Shown here: positions 1-8,409 of the stretch, piece by piece
How the letters are laid out: each line of letters starts with the position of its first letter
Numbering within the stretch: the first letter of the stretch is position 1
NCBI RefSeq assembly: GCF_004342165.1
Contig: NZ_SMAL01000002.1
Span: forward strand, 372,001-436,000
Direction of reading: 5' to 3'
DNA length: 64,000 nucleotides
Source: Natranaerovirga pectinivora
GTDB taxonomy: Bacteria; Bacillota; Clostridia; Lachnospirales; DSM-24629
Made by a program: the position numbers and the translations under genes
Notes under the pieces: generated by a model
Seen by the model: only the letters and a program-made list of their open reading frames with translations
What the model was told of the DNA's origin: nothing
Databases searched by the model: none

Positions 1-1
1 A

Positions 2-946
2 GAAAAGGAAGAAGAGGTCATTTGCTACCCATTTGATAATAAAACTTTAGAGATTAATAGAGATTTTTTGTTAGAGTACATTAATAATATGATAGAGCAA
101 AGTGGAAAAGATAGAATTTTATTCTATTATGAAAGACTATTTAAAGCTTTAACAGAGGTAAAGACGAGAAAATATAATGACATTAATTTAAATAGATGGA
201 AAGAATACGAAGATATATTAACAGACAGTTTGTGGATTATAAAACAAAGGGATAATTCAGGGTCTCATAGTGGAGATTATTGGGGGAATTTTGTACCACA
301 AATTCCAAATCAACTTCTTAGAAGGTACACAAAGGAAGGTGAGTGGGTTTTAGACCCATTTTTAGGAAGTGGCACTACATTAATTGAAGCGTCTTTACTT
401 GGGCGTAATGGTATTGGAATAGAGTTACAAGAATCTGTTGGAGCCATTGCTAAAAAAAGAATTGATGAAGTAAGTGCTAATGATCTGGAAAGTAAGATAG
501 TGATAGGGGATAGTGCGAATGTTGACCTTGATGAGGTAATGAAAGAATTAGGCATTAAGAAGGTTCAGTTTGTGTTAATGCATCCGCCTTATTGGGATAT
601 TATAAGGTTCAGTGAGGAAGAGGCATGTTTGTCTAATACCAATTCATTAGAAGGATTTTTAGATGGCTTTGGAAAAGTTATTGAAAATACAACTAAGTAT
701 CTGGAAAAAGGTAGATTTGCAGCAGTGGTTATTGGGGATAAGTATGAGGGTGGAAAATGGGTTCCCCTTGGCTTTAATGTAATGGAAGAGTTTACTAAGA
801 GAGGTTTTAAGCTAAAGTCTATTGTTGTGAAGAACTTCGAGGAGACTAAAGGAAAGAGGAATCAGAGGAATTTATGGAAGTATAGGGCTTTGGCTGGTGG
901 CTTTTATATTTTTAAGCATGAGTATATTTTTATTTTTCAGAAATAA
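2..946 (+). CDS. DNA amino-methyltransferase (N4/N6 class), 5' end outside window
   Basis: Probable S-adenosylmethionine-dependent DNA methyltransferase acting on exocyclic amino groups. The frame is open from base 2, so the true start lies upstream; an internal TTG at 68 has no convincing ribosome site. The SAM-binding motif DPFLGSGTT begins at about residue 118 of the visible part. The catalytic motif reads HPPYWD at about residue 194, where most amino-methyltransferases have DPPY or NPPY. The SAM motif precedes the catalytic motif, unlike the beta-class order. No restriction endonuclease is visible; a partner could lie upstream of the window. Codons in the last 40 positions shift to G-ending forms (AAG, GAG, AGG). 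Family assignment is good; target base and sequence are unknown. Confidence 0.8.
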   Translation, partial: EKEEEVICYPFDNKTLEINRDFLLEYINNMIEQSGKDRILFYYERLFKALTEVKTRKYNDINLNRWKEYEDILTDSLWIIKQRDNSGSHSGDYWGNFVPQIPNQLLRRYTKEGEWVLDPFLGSGTTLIEASLLGRNGIGIELQESVGAIAKKRIDEVSANDLESKIVIGDSANVDLDEVMKELGIKKVQFVLMHPPYWDIIRFSEEEACLSNTNSLEGFLDGFGKVIENTTKYLEKGRFAAVVIGDKYEGGKWVPLGFNVMEEFTKRGFKLKSIVVKNFEETKGKRNQRNLWKYRALAGGFYIFKHEYIFIFQK

Positions 947-1075
947 CAAAAGAGCCTTTTGGTACCTAAAAAGCTGAACTATGGACTAACTTTGGTAATA
1001 TATTATATTAGTAGAGTTAGTTTTATAATTTAGTATAAGAAATATCTTATATTAGGTAATACCGGAGGTGTTTTT

Positions 1076-2359
1076 GTGCAGATTTATGTAATTGAACCAG
1101 GGGATACAGTATTTGAGATTGCTAGAGATTTTGATGTGCCAGAGGGTTTGTTAATAGACTCTAATGAGATAGAGGATCCTGAGCATTTAGTGGTTGGTCA
1201 AACATTGGTTATTCCTATATGGGGGTCTTACTACTTTGTTGATGTAGGGGATACTCTAGAGTCTATAAGTGCAGAAACTGGGGTTTCTGTAGAGCAAATA
1301 ATACGATTAAATGCGTTAGAAGATCCTGGTTTTTTAGATGTAGGTACAAGATTGTATCTTCCACAAGTACCTAGAGAAGTTATTGATGTTGCTGCTTACG
1401 TTGATTTGAATATTACAGGACCAAGAACGGTAGAAGAAATTGATAATGTAGGTGAACATTTAACTTATCTGAACATATTTAGTTATGAAATGAACCCAGA
1501 TGGTACATTAAGACAAATAAATGATGAAGAAGCAATTCAAGCTGCATTGGCTAATGATGTGTACCCTATAATGGTTATTACAAATTTGGAAGATGGACAG
1601 TTTAGCCAAGATTTAGCAACCACTGTTTTACAAAGTGATGAATTACAAAATGTTTTATTACAAGAAACTTTAGCGATAATGGAAGCTAGAGGTTATGCTG
1701 GCGTTGATTTTGATTTAGAGTATTTGGGGGAAATTAATAGAGAACAATATAATGAGTTTTTAAGAAGAGCAGTTGAATTATTTAACCCATTAGGATACTC
1801 TGTTTCTACTGCTTTAGCACCAAAATATTATCCAGATCAACCAGGTATATTGTATGAGGGTCATGATTATGAAGCCCAAGGGCAAATAGTTGATTATATT
1901 TATTTTATGACCTACGAATGGGGATGGTCAGGTGGACCACCTAGACCAGTTGCACCGATTAATGAAGTTAGAAGAGTTATTGAGTACGCAGCTTCAGTTG
2001 TGCCTAATGATAAGATAATGATGGGTATCCCATTATATGGATACGACTGGACATTACCTTATGAGCCAGGTGGGCCTTTCGCAAGGTCTTTAAGTCCTCA
2101 AAGGGCTCTAGAAATTGCAAGAGAATATGGGGTAGAAATAGAATATGATGAGGATGCTCAAGCACCATTTTTCACTTATATAGATGAAGATGGTAATTCT
2201 CATATTGTATGGTTTGAAGATGCTCGAAGCATTCAAGCAAAATTTGATTTGGTAAAAGAGTTAGGATTACGAGGATTCTATTATTGGGTTCTAGGTAGAG
2301 ATTTTCCACAAAACTGGTTATTAATAGAGGATAATTTTATTGTAAGAAAAAAAGTTTGA
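1076..2359 (+). CDS. LysM-GH18 spore-type glycosidase (SleL/YaaH-like)
   Basis: Predicted peptidoglycan- or chitin-active glycosidase of 427 residues. Two LysM carbohydrate-binding modules occupy residues 2-46 and 50-95, and a glycoside hydrolase 18 barrel follows from about 105 to the end. The GH18 active-site motif is seen as GVDFDLEY, with Glu215 as the expected acid. The GTG start at 1076 follows a good AGGAGGTG-like site (GGAGGTG, 1064-1070). There is no signal peptide, as in Bacillus YaaH/SleL, which are loaded onto spores from the mother cell and help degrade cortex at germination. That role here is inferred from architecture only. It is monocistronic and ends at a clear terminator. 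Confidence 0.85.
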   Translation: MQIYVIEPGDTVFEIARDFDVPEGLLIDSNEIEDPEHLVVGQTLVIPIWGSYYFVDVGDTLESISAETGVSVEQIIRLNALEDPGFLDVGTRLYLPQVPREVIDVAAYVDLNITGPRTVEEIDNVGEHLTYLNIFSYEMNPDGTLRQINDEEAIQAALANDVYPIMVITNLEDGQFSQDLATTVLQSDELQNVLLQETLAIMEARGYAGVDFDLEYLGEINREQYNEFLRRAVELFNPLGYSVSTALAPKYYPDQPGILYEGHDYEAQGQIVDYIYFMTYEWGWSGGPPRPVAPINEVRRVIEYAASVVPNDKIMMGIPLYGYDWTLPYEPGGPFARSLSPQRALEIAREYGVEIEYDEDAQAPFFTYIDEDGNSHIVWFEDARSIQAKFDLVKELGLRGFYYWVLGRDFPQNWLLIEDNFIVRKKV

Positions 2360-2366
2360 CAAATAA

Positions 2367-2402
2367 AAGTAGGTGTTACCTAATTAGGTGATACCTGCTT
2401 TT
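2367..2402 (+). terminator. Intrinsic terminator after LysM-GH18 gene
   Basis: A 15-bp stem (AAGTAGGTGTTACCT pairing with AGGTGATACCTGCTT, with G-U pairs) around an AATT loop is followed by TTTT. It lies 8 nt after the stop codon. Confidence 0.85.
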
Positions 2403-2493
2403 AATTTGCCAACTGGTAAGAATCTATTTGTTATGTATTTTTTATAGTTTTTTGAACAAAATATTGGTACAAGAAGTAAAAGGAGGAATTATT

Positions 2494-2736
2494 TTGGAGA
2501 TATTCTTTTGTGAAAATAATGTGAGTAAAGGATTAGAAAGTGTTGTTCAAAAAATTGAGGAAAATACAACGGATGTTGAAGTTGTAGTAGAACCTTGTTT
2601 AGGTCATTGTACAGATTGTGAAGAAACCTTTTTCGCAACAGTAGATGTTGAAATAATATATGGGGATACACCTAATGAATTATATGAAAAAATTATGAGT
2701 TATTATAATGAAAGTATAGATGAATTAGAGTATTAA
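2494..2736 (+). CDS. DUF1450 (YuzB-like) small protein
   Basis: An 80-residue protein of the DUF1450/YuzB family, function unknown. The family hallmark is a short cysteine cluster in an otherwise thioredoxin-fold-sized protein; here it reads CLGHCTDC (about residues 36-43), followed by the family-typical GDTPNEL segment. The frame is open upstream to 2428, but the TTG at 2494 is preceded at the right distance by AGGAGG (2481-2486), and the shorter product matches the usual family length. The cysteines suggest metal or redox function, which is inference. Confidence 0.8.
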   Translation: MEIFFCENNVSKGLESVVQKIEENTTDVEVVVEPCLGHCTDCEETFFATVDVEIIYGDTPNELYEKIMSYYNESIDELEY

Positions 2737-2750
2737 TGATACTTAAAAAA

Positions 2751-2806
2751 TCTTCACTATATTCAGAGTGACAAGGGTGATTTGTCATTCTGAGCTATAG
2801 TGAAGA
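2751..2806. repeat. Long imperfect hairpin between convergent genes
   Basis: An inverted repeat with arms of about 24 nt (TCTTCACTATA... against ...TATAGTGAAGA, with TCAGARTGACA inside) closes on a short GGGTGA loop. It sits between the DUF1450 gene and the oppositely oriented flavin-binding gene, where it could terminate both transcripts. The arm sequence resembles dispersed palindromes containing CTCAGAATGACA that are common in Clostridia, so it may be a small mobile palindrome co-opted as terminator. Confidence 0.7.
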
Positions 2807-2823
2807 ATTCTGTAAGATATTAA

Positions 2824-3249
2824 TTATAATCGTAAAACTTGTTTGCTTCCATCTTCTGTAATGCCATCTTTATATACAATTTGATCTGGGGTTAATTTTA
2901 TAACTGCAGAATCTAAATCGTAGTTCCAAGGACAATATCTATCAGCTTCTTCATATAACGGGGAGCCATTTTCACCTATTTCACAATGACCAAATATTTG
3001 CACGCCTTTTACTCTATTTAAATCATCGCCAAATTCAGTACTCACTAGAAGACAAGCTTCTGATTTTCTTTCAAGGTTATCAAACTTACTACCACCATTA
3101 CTATGGATATAAATATTGTTTTTTTCATCAACAAAATATTTTACTGGACTCACTCGGATATCATTACCGTGGGTAGCAAATGCACCTGTATCTTTTTCTT
3201 TTAAGAATCTATTGACTTTTTCTTCTAAATGATGTTTTGATTGAGACAT
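2824..3249 (-). CDS. Pyridoxamine 5'-phosphate oxidase-like flavin-binding protein
   Basis: A 141-residue split-barrel protein of the pyridoxamine-phosphate oxidase-like superfamily, expected to bind FMN or a related cofactor. The fold is suggested by the N-terminal EEKVNRFLKEKDTGAFAT segment, the central YIHSNGGSKFDNL strand-turn and the QIFGHCEI strand. The frame extends upstream to 3369, but the ATG at 3249 has AAAGGAG about 8 nt before it, so I chose that start; the upstream extension looks non-coding. It lies about 120 nt downstream of hydG on the same strand and may be transcribed with it. Substrate unknown. Confidence 0.75.
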   Translation of the reverse strand: MSQSKHHLEEKVNRFLKEKDTGAFATHGNDIRVSPVKYFVDEKNNIYIHSNGGSKFDNLERKSEACLLVSTEFGDDLNRVKGVQIFGHCEIGENGSPLYEEADRYCPWNYDLDSAVIKLTPDQIVYKDGITEDGSKQVLRL

Positions 3250-3372
3250 ATTTTCAAGCTCCTTTCTAATATGCAGACTGGAATACTTAACGGAAAAAGT
3301 TGCAGAACATCTTTTTCTTAAAAATAGTATTAGCATTATAGTAGAATAGATACTTAGTAAAACTTTCAATCC

Positions 3373-4749
3373 TTATAAAAAAAGATCCCGTTCACCATTA
3401 TTAATACGTTTAAGATTATTTAATGTCAGATTTTTAATTTTTTCATTACTAATTTTTGAAATTTCTTCCATTATTAATTCGTATCCTAAATGGTAAATTT
3501 CTTCATCTCCATAATCCGTAATAAATTCCATAAGAGTCATTAACGCATTTGGCGTACATACATTATGAATTTCTCCAGACTTTGCTAATCGCATAAATCG
3601 ATCTCCAGTTCTACCACTTCGATAACAGGCAGTACAATAACTGGGAATATGTTTATCTTTAATTAGTTCTTTTAAAATATCAATAGGTTTCCTATGGTCT
3701 GCAATTTCAAATTGAGCAGAAGTGATACCTTGTTCCTCATCACTATAACCCCCGACATCAGTACACGATCCTGCGCTTATCTGACTAACACCATATTGAA
3801 TTAAATGTTTACGTATGTTCTCTGATTCACGAGTTGAAAGGATGATGCCAGTATATGGAACAGCAACTCGTAATATAGCAACAATTTTGATAAATGTTTC
3901 ATCATCAATCACATGAGTAAACATATCTAAAGTCATGCCTTCAGCTTTTTTAATTCTAGGGACTGAAATGGTATGAAAACCTACACCAAACTTTTCTTCC
4001 AGGTAATTATTGTGTAGCATAAGGGATAAAACTTCATACTTATAATTAGCCAGACCAAATAAAACACCAGCCCCAACATCGTCAATGCCAGCTTCCATTG
4101 CACGATCAAAGGCTGTAAGATGATAATGATAGTCGCCTTTTAATGAATTAGGATGTACTTTTTCATAGGTTTCTTGATGATAAGTTTCTTGGAATAAAAT
4201 ATAGGTACCAATATTGGCATCTTTTAACTTTTTATAATTTTCTACAGTTGTGGCAGCAATGTTTACATTAATACGTCGGATAGAACCATTTTCATTTTTT
4301 GTATTATAAATTGCTTTAATAGCATCTAATACATAATCTATATCACAGTGAACAGGATCTTCCCCAACTTCAAGAGCAATTCTTTTATGACCAGCTTTTT
4401 CCATTAATTCAACTTCTTTTTGTATTTCGTTCATTGTTAATTTTTTTCTTGGAATGGCATTGCTTTTTTTATAACCACAGTATGTACAATTATTGACACA
4501 ATAATTACTAATATATAGTGGAGCAAAGATTACCAAACGATTTCCGTATATTTCTTCTTTTATCTTACCTGCTATTTTTAATAGTTTTTCTAAATGATTT
4601 TTTTCTTTGATATTTAGTAATATAGCAATTTGTTCTATGTCTAATCCTTTTTTTGTATCAGCAATTTTTAGTACTTTCTCAATTTCTTCATTCGTGGCAT
4701 CTTTTGTTTTTGATAATATTTTAAGTATGTCTGAATTATTTATAATCAT
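3373..4749 (-). CDS. hydG: [FeFe]-hydrogenase maturase HydG (radical SAM tyrosine lyase)
   Basis: HydG cleaves tyrosine to supply the CO and cyanide ligands of the hydrogenase H-cluster. The radical SAM motif CVNNCTYC (CX3CX2C) lies at about residues 86-93. A second cysteine group near the C terminus, CTAC followed some 20 residues later by NVC, matches the CX2CX22C site for the auxiliary iron-sulfur cluster and separates HydG from its relative ThiH. Length (458) is normal. The ribosome site AGGAG is embedded in the last codons of hydE, two nucleotides upstream, so the pair is co-translated. Its presence implies an [FeFe] hydrogenase elsewhere in the genome. Confidence 0.95.
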   Translation of the reverse strand: MIINNSDILKILSKTKDATNEEIEKVLKIADTKKGLDIEQIAILLNIKEKNHLEKLLKIAGKIKEEIYGNRLVIFAPLYISNYCVNNCTYCGYKKSNAIPRKKLTMNEIQKEVELMEKAGHKRIALEVGEDPVHCDIDYVLDAIKAIYNTKNENGSIRRINVNIAATTVENYKKLKDANIGTYILFQETYHQETYEKVHPNSLKGDYHYHLTAFDRAMEAGIDDVGAGVLFGLANYKYEVLSLMLHNNYLEEKFGVGFHTISVPRIKKAEGMTLDMFTHVIDDETFIKIVAILRVAVPYTGIILSTRESENIRKHLIQYGVSQISAGSCTDVGGYSDEEQGITSAQFEIADHRKPIDILKELIKDKHIPSYCTACYRSGRTGDRFMRLAKSGEIHNVCTPNALMTLMEFITDYGDEEIYHLGYELIMEEISKISNEKIKNLTLNNLKRINNGERDLFL

Positions 4750-4751
4750 AT

Positions 4752-5795
4752 CTATCTCCTATCAAAATGGTCTCCACGTGACATATCTACTTTAAATCCC
4801 GCAGATTCAATACGTTTTTCAATACATTGTCTACAATGGGCTGCTTCATCTCCAGTACATATTTTGCCATCATATAAAGCGTATTTATCACGGACATTTA
4901 CAGGACTAAGATTTGGCATTACCACATTAGCACCTGATTTAAGACCTAACTCCCTACCTTTTGGATTTATAGAACCTAAAGCAGTCGTTGCAGGCAATAA
5001 TACTTTTGGTAACATTAATCGTATGATAGATAAAAGAATACAAGTTTTTTCTAAAGTCCCTTTTTCTTTATTGGCTAACGGGGTATCTTTTTGTGGTATA
5101 AAAGGGCCTATGCCTACCATATGTGGACTTAATTCTTTGAGAAAAAATAGATCTTCTACAAAGTCTTCGTTGGTTTGACCTGGTAAGCCAACCATAAAGC
5201 CAGCACCTACTTGGTAGCCGATTGTTTTTAGATTTTTTAGACACTCTATTCTATTTTCAAAGGACATATTAGGATGAAGATTTTCATATAAAGATTTTGA
5301 ATAAGTTTCATGTCTTAGCAAATACCTATCTACACCTGCATCATAATATTTTTTATAACTCTCATATGATTTTTCACCAAAGGAAAGGGTTATTGCATTA
5401 TCAGGATATGATTCTTTAATTAATTTTATCATGGATAATATCCTATCATCATTATAATAAGGGTCTTCTCCTCCTTGCAAAACAAAAGTTTTATAACCAA
5501 GTCTAGAGCCTTCTTCGCAACACTCTAATATTTCTAATTCGGATAAACGGTATCTAGAGGCAAATTTATTAGAATGTCTTATCCCACAATACAAGCAATC
5601 GTTTTTACAGTAGTTGGTAAATTCAATTAATCCTCGCATGTATACATTATCATCATAGTATATTTGTGAAGCATCTCTTGCTTTTTTATGTAAATAGTCT
5701 ACATCTTCAATTTTAGTAAGGTTATTTAAAAGAAAGAGTATATCATCTTTTGATAGTATGTGTTCCAAATAAAGTTGGTCTATTAAATTTTTCAT
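4752..5795 (-). CDS. hydE: [FeFe]-hydrogenase maturase HydE (radical SAM)
   Basis: HydE is the radical SAM enzyme that acts with HydG and HydF in building the diiron subcluster of [FeFe] hydrogenase. The CX3CX2C motif is seen as CKNDCLYC at about residues 63-70, followed by the VLQGGEDP glycine-rich strand of the SAM site. Length (347) is typical. The ATG at 5795 has GAGGAG a few bases upstream. It is the first gene of a minus-strand hydE-hydG pair; no hydF and no hydrogenase subunit are in the window. The C-terminal CRQC pair could bind a second, often optional, cluster. Confidence 0.95.
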   Translation of the reverse strand: MKNLIDQLYLEHILSKDDILFLLNNLTKIEDVDYLHKKARDASQIYYDDNVYMRGLIEFTNYCKNDCLYCGIRHSNKFASRYRLSELEILECCEEGSRLGYKTFVLQGGEDPYYNDDRILSMIKLIKESYPDNAITLSFGEKSYESYKKYYDAGVDRYLLRHETYSKSLYENLHPNMSFENRIECLKNLKTIGYQVGAGFMVGLPGQTNEDFVEDLFFLKELSPHMVGIGPFIPQKDTPLANKEKGTLEKTCILLSIIRLMLPKVLLPATTALGSINPKGRELGLKSGANVVMPNLSPVNVRDKYALYDGKICTGDEAAHCRQCIEKRIESAGFKVDMSRGDHFDRR

Positions 5796-5903
5796 AAAAG
5801 CTCCTCTTAGGGGATTTATTTTTGACTAAGTCATTTGTACGGATAATTATATTTTATTAGATATAGTGTTATTTATCAACAGTTATTCTATGTCTAATAT
5901 AGC

Positions 5904-5931
5904 ACCAAAGTTGTCCTGCTTTCATAATATA
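5904..5931 (+). promoter_or_regulatory. Sigma-K-like promoter of first repeat protein
   Basis: AC at 5904-5905, then exactly 17 nt, then CATAATATA at 5923-5931. This fits the Bacillus/Clostridium sigma-K pattern AC-N16/17-CATANNNTA. The same arrangement occurs before the next gene (7400-7427) and before the L,D-transpeptidase (18734-18707, minus strand). Not experimentally shown. Confidence 0.5.
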
Positions 5932-6013
5932 TAGTAAGAAAAATATAAAAGGGGGTTTATGTTATTGCCTAGAAAAACTGAATCTAAAAAAATTAAGAAA
6001 GGAGTAGATAAGA

Positions 6014-7279
6014 ATGCCAAAAAAAGTAAGAAGAGAAAATAGTTCATGGAATATTGAAAGGCTACAGGAATTTCAAAACTTAGAAGCTGAGTTAGAAGAA
6101 CACTTGAAGCACTTTAAAAGAGGTTGTCCACCTTTTAAACCTGATATTTTTATGCTTATTAAAAAACTATTCTTTATGTTAAGAGAACTTTTAGAAGGTA
6201 TTGATGATATTCAAGATCTACTTGAGGATGAAAATTTTGGGCTCGAAGAGATAAAAACAGAGGTAGCTAATATAGAATCTATCGTAGAAGAGTTAGATTT
6301 TGACTTTGATGGCGTAACAGACTTATTAGAGGATATATTAGAACTACTAGAAGATGAAAATTTTGGACTAGCAGAAATTAAAACAGAAGTGGCTAATATA
6401 GAATCTATCGTAGAAGAGTTAGACTTTGACTTTGAAGGGGTAACAGATCTATTAGAGGATATATTAGAACTATTAGAAGACGAAGGATTTGGACTAGCAG
6501 AGATCAAAACAGAAGTAGCTAATATAGAATCCATCGTAGAAGACTTAGATATTGATGTTTTAACAGATTTATTAGAGGATATATTAGAGCTATTAGAAGA
6601 TGAAGGATTTGGACTAGCTGAGATCAAAACAGAAGTGGCTAATATAGAATCCATCGTAGAAGAGCTAGATATTGATGTATTAACAGATCTATTAGAGAAT
6701 ATATTAGAACTACTAGAAGACGAAGGTTTTGGACTAGCAGAGATTAAAACAGAAGTAGCTAATATAGAATCCATCGTAGAAGAATTAGATATTGATGTTT
6801 TAACAGATTTATTAGAGGATATATTAGAACTATTAGAAGATGAAGGATTTGGGTTAGAAGAAATTAAAACAGAAGTAGCTAACATTGAAGATATGGTAGA
6901 AGAAATACTTGATGCCATTGGTGTGGAGTGTGAAACTTTATCTACAGGACCAGTCATTAGACAAGTAGCTTCGAATAACCTACTTGTGCAAATCGCCAAT
7001 CGTTCAGGTGCAGAACAAGAAATTACTATAGAAGTATATGATTTAGAAGCTGCAGATATTTCTGTACCAGCTATGACAGAAACTGTAACTGTTCCAGATA
7101 ATGAAGGTGAAACAGTTGAAATTGATATTACTTTACCGCCGATGGATGATATTGATTATTTTGAAGTACAAGTCCCAGGCATAGAGGGTGTGACTTACTT
7201 TATTTCAACGTCTACAGGGGCGAATGTATTACAACCGTCTAATACCTTTAGACATTCTGAATTGATCTGTGTGGACTAA
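6014..7279 (+). CDS. Acidic coiled-coil repeat protein with C-terminal beta domain
   Basis: I do not recognise a named family. The 421-residue protein has three parts. Residues 1-68 are a basic-to-helical head with SSWNIERLQEFQ and the motif RRGCPPFKPD-like (KRGCPPFKPD). Residues 69 to about 295 hold six near-identical repeats, each with LLEDEGFGLAEIKTEVANIE; the first two units are 42 residues and the next three 40. Residues 300-421 look like a beta-rich domain. There is no signal peptide or membrane segment, as expected for a protein assembled on the spore from the mother cell. The ATG at 6014 follows AAGGAG. A paralogue follows immediately, and a glycosyltransferase after that. A spore-surface or filament role is inferred from promoter type, repeats and context. 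Confidence 0.75.
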   Translation: MPKKVRRENSSWNIERLQEFQNLEAELEEHLKHFKRGCPPFKPDIFMLIKKLFFMLRELLEGIDDIQDLLEDENFGLEEIKTEVANIESIVEELDFDFDGVTDLLEDILELLEDENFGLAEIKTEVANIESIVEELDFDFEGVTDLLEDILELLEDEGFGLAEIKTEVANIESIVEDLDIDVLTDLLEDILELLEDEGFGLAEIKTEVANIESIVEELDIDVLTDLLENILELLEDEGFGLAEIKTEVANIESIVEELDIDVLTDLLEDILELLEDEGFGLEEIKTEVANIEDMVEEILDAIGVECETLSTGPVIRQVASNNLLVQIANRSGAEQEITIEVYDLEAADISVPAMTETVTVPDNEGETVEIDITLPPMDDIDYFEVQVPGIEGVTYFISTSTGANVLQPSNTFRHSELICVD

Positions 7280-7286
7280 AGAGAAA

Positions 7287-7315
7287 AGAAGGGTATCCGT
7301 TTGGATACTCTTTTT
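7287..7315 (+). terminator. Intrinsic terminator after first repeat protein
   Basis: GGGTATCC-GTTT-GGATACTC stem-loop followed by five T, starting a few bases after the stop codon. Confidence 0.9.
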
Positions 7316-7399
7316 ATATTCTAGGCAACTGCTATTTTTTAGCATATAAATCTAATGTTAAATATTTATTAGAAAGGGAAAAAACAGTTTTGATTATTC

Positions 7400-7427
7400 A
7401 CAAAAAAGGTACAAGTTTCATAGTATA
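7400..7427 (+). promoter_or_regulatory. Sigma-K-like promoter of second repeat protein
   Basis: AC at 7400-7401, 17 nt, CATAGTATA at 7419-7427, about 30 nt before the start codon. Same spacing and -10 pattern as at 5904-5931. Confidence 0.5.
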
Positions 7428-7457
7428 AATTAAGAAAAGAAGAAAGGGGGTTATATT

Positions 7458-8345
7458 ATGAGAAGAAGGAATAGTAATTGGAATCCTGAAAATCTAGACA
7501 TGCTACGTGAACTTGAAGAAGAAATACAACAATATTTTCTTAATTCTAGAAGAGGATGCCCATCAAAACCTGATTTTGAACTAATCCTTAAAAAATTATT
7601 CTGGCTGTTAGGTCAACTATTTAATTCTGTAGATGGGATAACAGATTTACTTGAAGATGAAAACTTTGGATTAGAAGAAATCAAAACAGAGGTTGCTAAT
7701 ATTGAATCGATAGTTGAAAATTTTGACTTAGAAGTGGTTACAGAGTTACTTGAAAGTGTTATTGAATTGTTAGAAGACGAGAATTTTGGGTTAGAAGAAA
7801 TCAAAACAGAAGTAGCCAATATTGAGTCAATAGTTGAAAATCTTGATTTTGATTTTAGTGAAGTAATTGAACTTTTAGAAAATATTATTGAGTTCTTAGA
7901 TGATGAAGGATTAGCAGGAATAGCGGAAAATGTAGAAGATATCTTAGAGCTATTAGAAGACGAAGATTTTGGACTAGCAGAAATCAAAACAGAAGTAGCC
8001 AATATCGAAGCAATAGTAGAAGATGAGGGGTTTGGACTTGAAGCAATAGCAGAAGATGTGGAAGATATTCTAGAGCTATTAGAAGACGAAGATTTTGGAC
8101 TAGCAGAAATCAAAACAGAAGTAGCCAACATTGAAGCAATAGTAGAAGACGAAGAGTTTGGATTAGCAGCAATTTCAGCAGAAGTGGTGGCTTTAGGAGC
8201 AGAAATAGCAGGTATATCTGTACAAATAGGGGATTTAGAGGATATTATTGAAGGTTTAGAAGAGACAGTAGATGAGTTAGAAGGTACAGTGAATACCATA
8301 TTAGGAATAGTTGAAGATATACTTGCAATAGTAGATATATTATAG
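7458..8345 (+). CDS. Acidic coiled-coil repeat protein, paralogue of preceding gene
   Basis: A 295-residue paralogue of the upstream protein; family unnamed to me. Its head (RRRNSNWNPENLDMLRELEE, then RRGCPSKPD and KKLFWLLGQLF) aligns with that of the upstream protein, including the single cysteine in RGCP. Four repeat units with EDENFGLEEIKTEVANIE or EDEDFGLAEIKTEVANIE follow from about residue 63. The C terminus is a heptad-rich coiled coil (IGDLEDIIEGLEETVDELEG) ending in a hydrophobic IVEDILAIVDIL; there is no beta domain. The protein is extremely acidic and almost free of aromatic residues beyond the head. The ATG has AAAGGGGG upstream. It has its own promoter and terminator. A structural, self-associating spore-surface component is my inference. 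Confidence 0.7.
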   Translation: MRRRNSNWNPENLDMLRELEEEIQQYFLNSRRGCPSKPDFELILKKLFWLLGQLFNSVDGITDLLEDENFGLEEIKTEVANIESIVENFDLEVVTELLESVIELLEDENFGLEEIKTEVANIESIVENLDFDFSEVIELLENIIEFLDDEGLAGIAENVEDILELLEDEDFGLAEIKTEVANIEAIVEDEGFGLEAIAEDVEDILELLEDEDFGLAEIKTEVANIEAIVEDEEFGLAAISAEVVALGAEIAGISVQIGDLEDIIEGLEETVDELEGTVNTILGIVEDILAIVDIL

Positions 8346-8360
8346 TTAATGTTAGGAGAA

Positions 8361-8390
8361 TTAGGGGTTGCTATGCAACCCTATTTCTCT
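8361..8390 (+). terminator. Intrinsic terminator after second repeat protein
   Basis: TAGGGGTTGC and GCAACCCTA form a tight stem, followed by TTTCTCT. It separates the repeat protein gene from the glycosyltransferase, although read-through is possible. Confidence 0.7.
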
Positions 8391-8409
8391 AAAAATAGGG
8401 GGAATCGAG

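Noticed and set aside
3250-3369. N-terminal extension of the flavin-binding protein
   Set aside because: The ATG at 3249 has a proper ribosome site and the extension has no family similarity.
3373-4749. ThiH (thiamine synthesis) as the identity of this radical SAM protein
   Set aside because: The C-terminal CTAC...NVC auxiliary-cluster site and the adjacent hydE fit HydG and not ThiH.
4864-5178. Plus-strand ORF inside hydE
   Set aside because: Antisense shadow of a well-conserved maturase gene.
6218-6907. Regular direct repeats suggesting a CRISPR-like or satellite array
   Set aside because: Units of 120 and 126 bp are in frame and encode conserved protein repeats; there are no spacers and no cas genes.
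6211-6999. Long minus-strand ORF rich in serine across the repeat protein gene
   Set aside because: It is the antisense of the repeated Glu/Leu/Ile codons, has no ribosome site and disappears outside the repeats; the same applies to 7613-8299.
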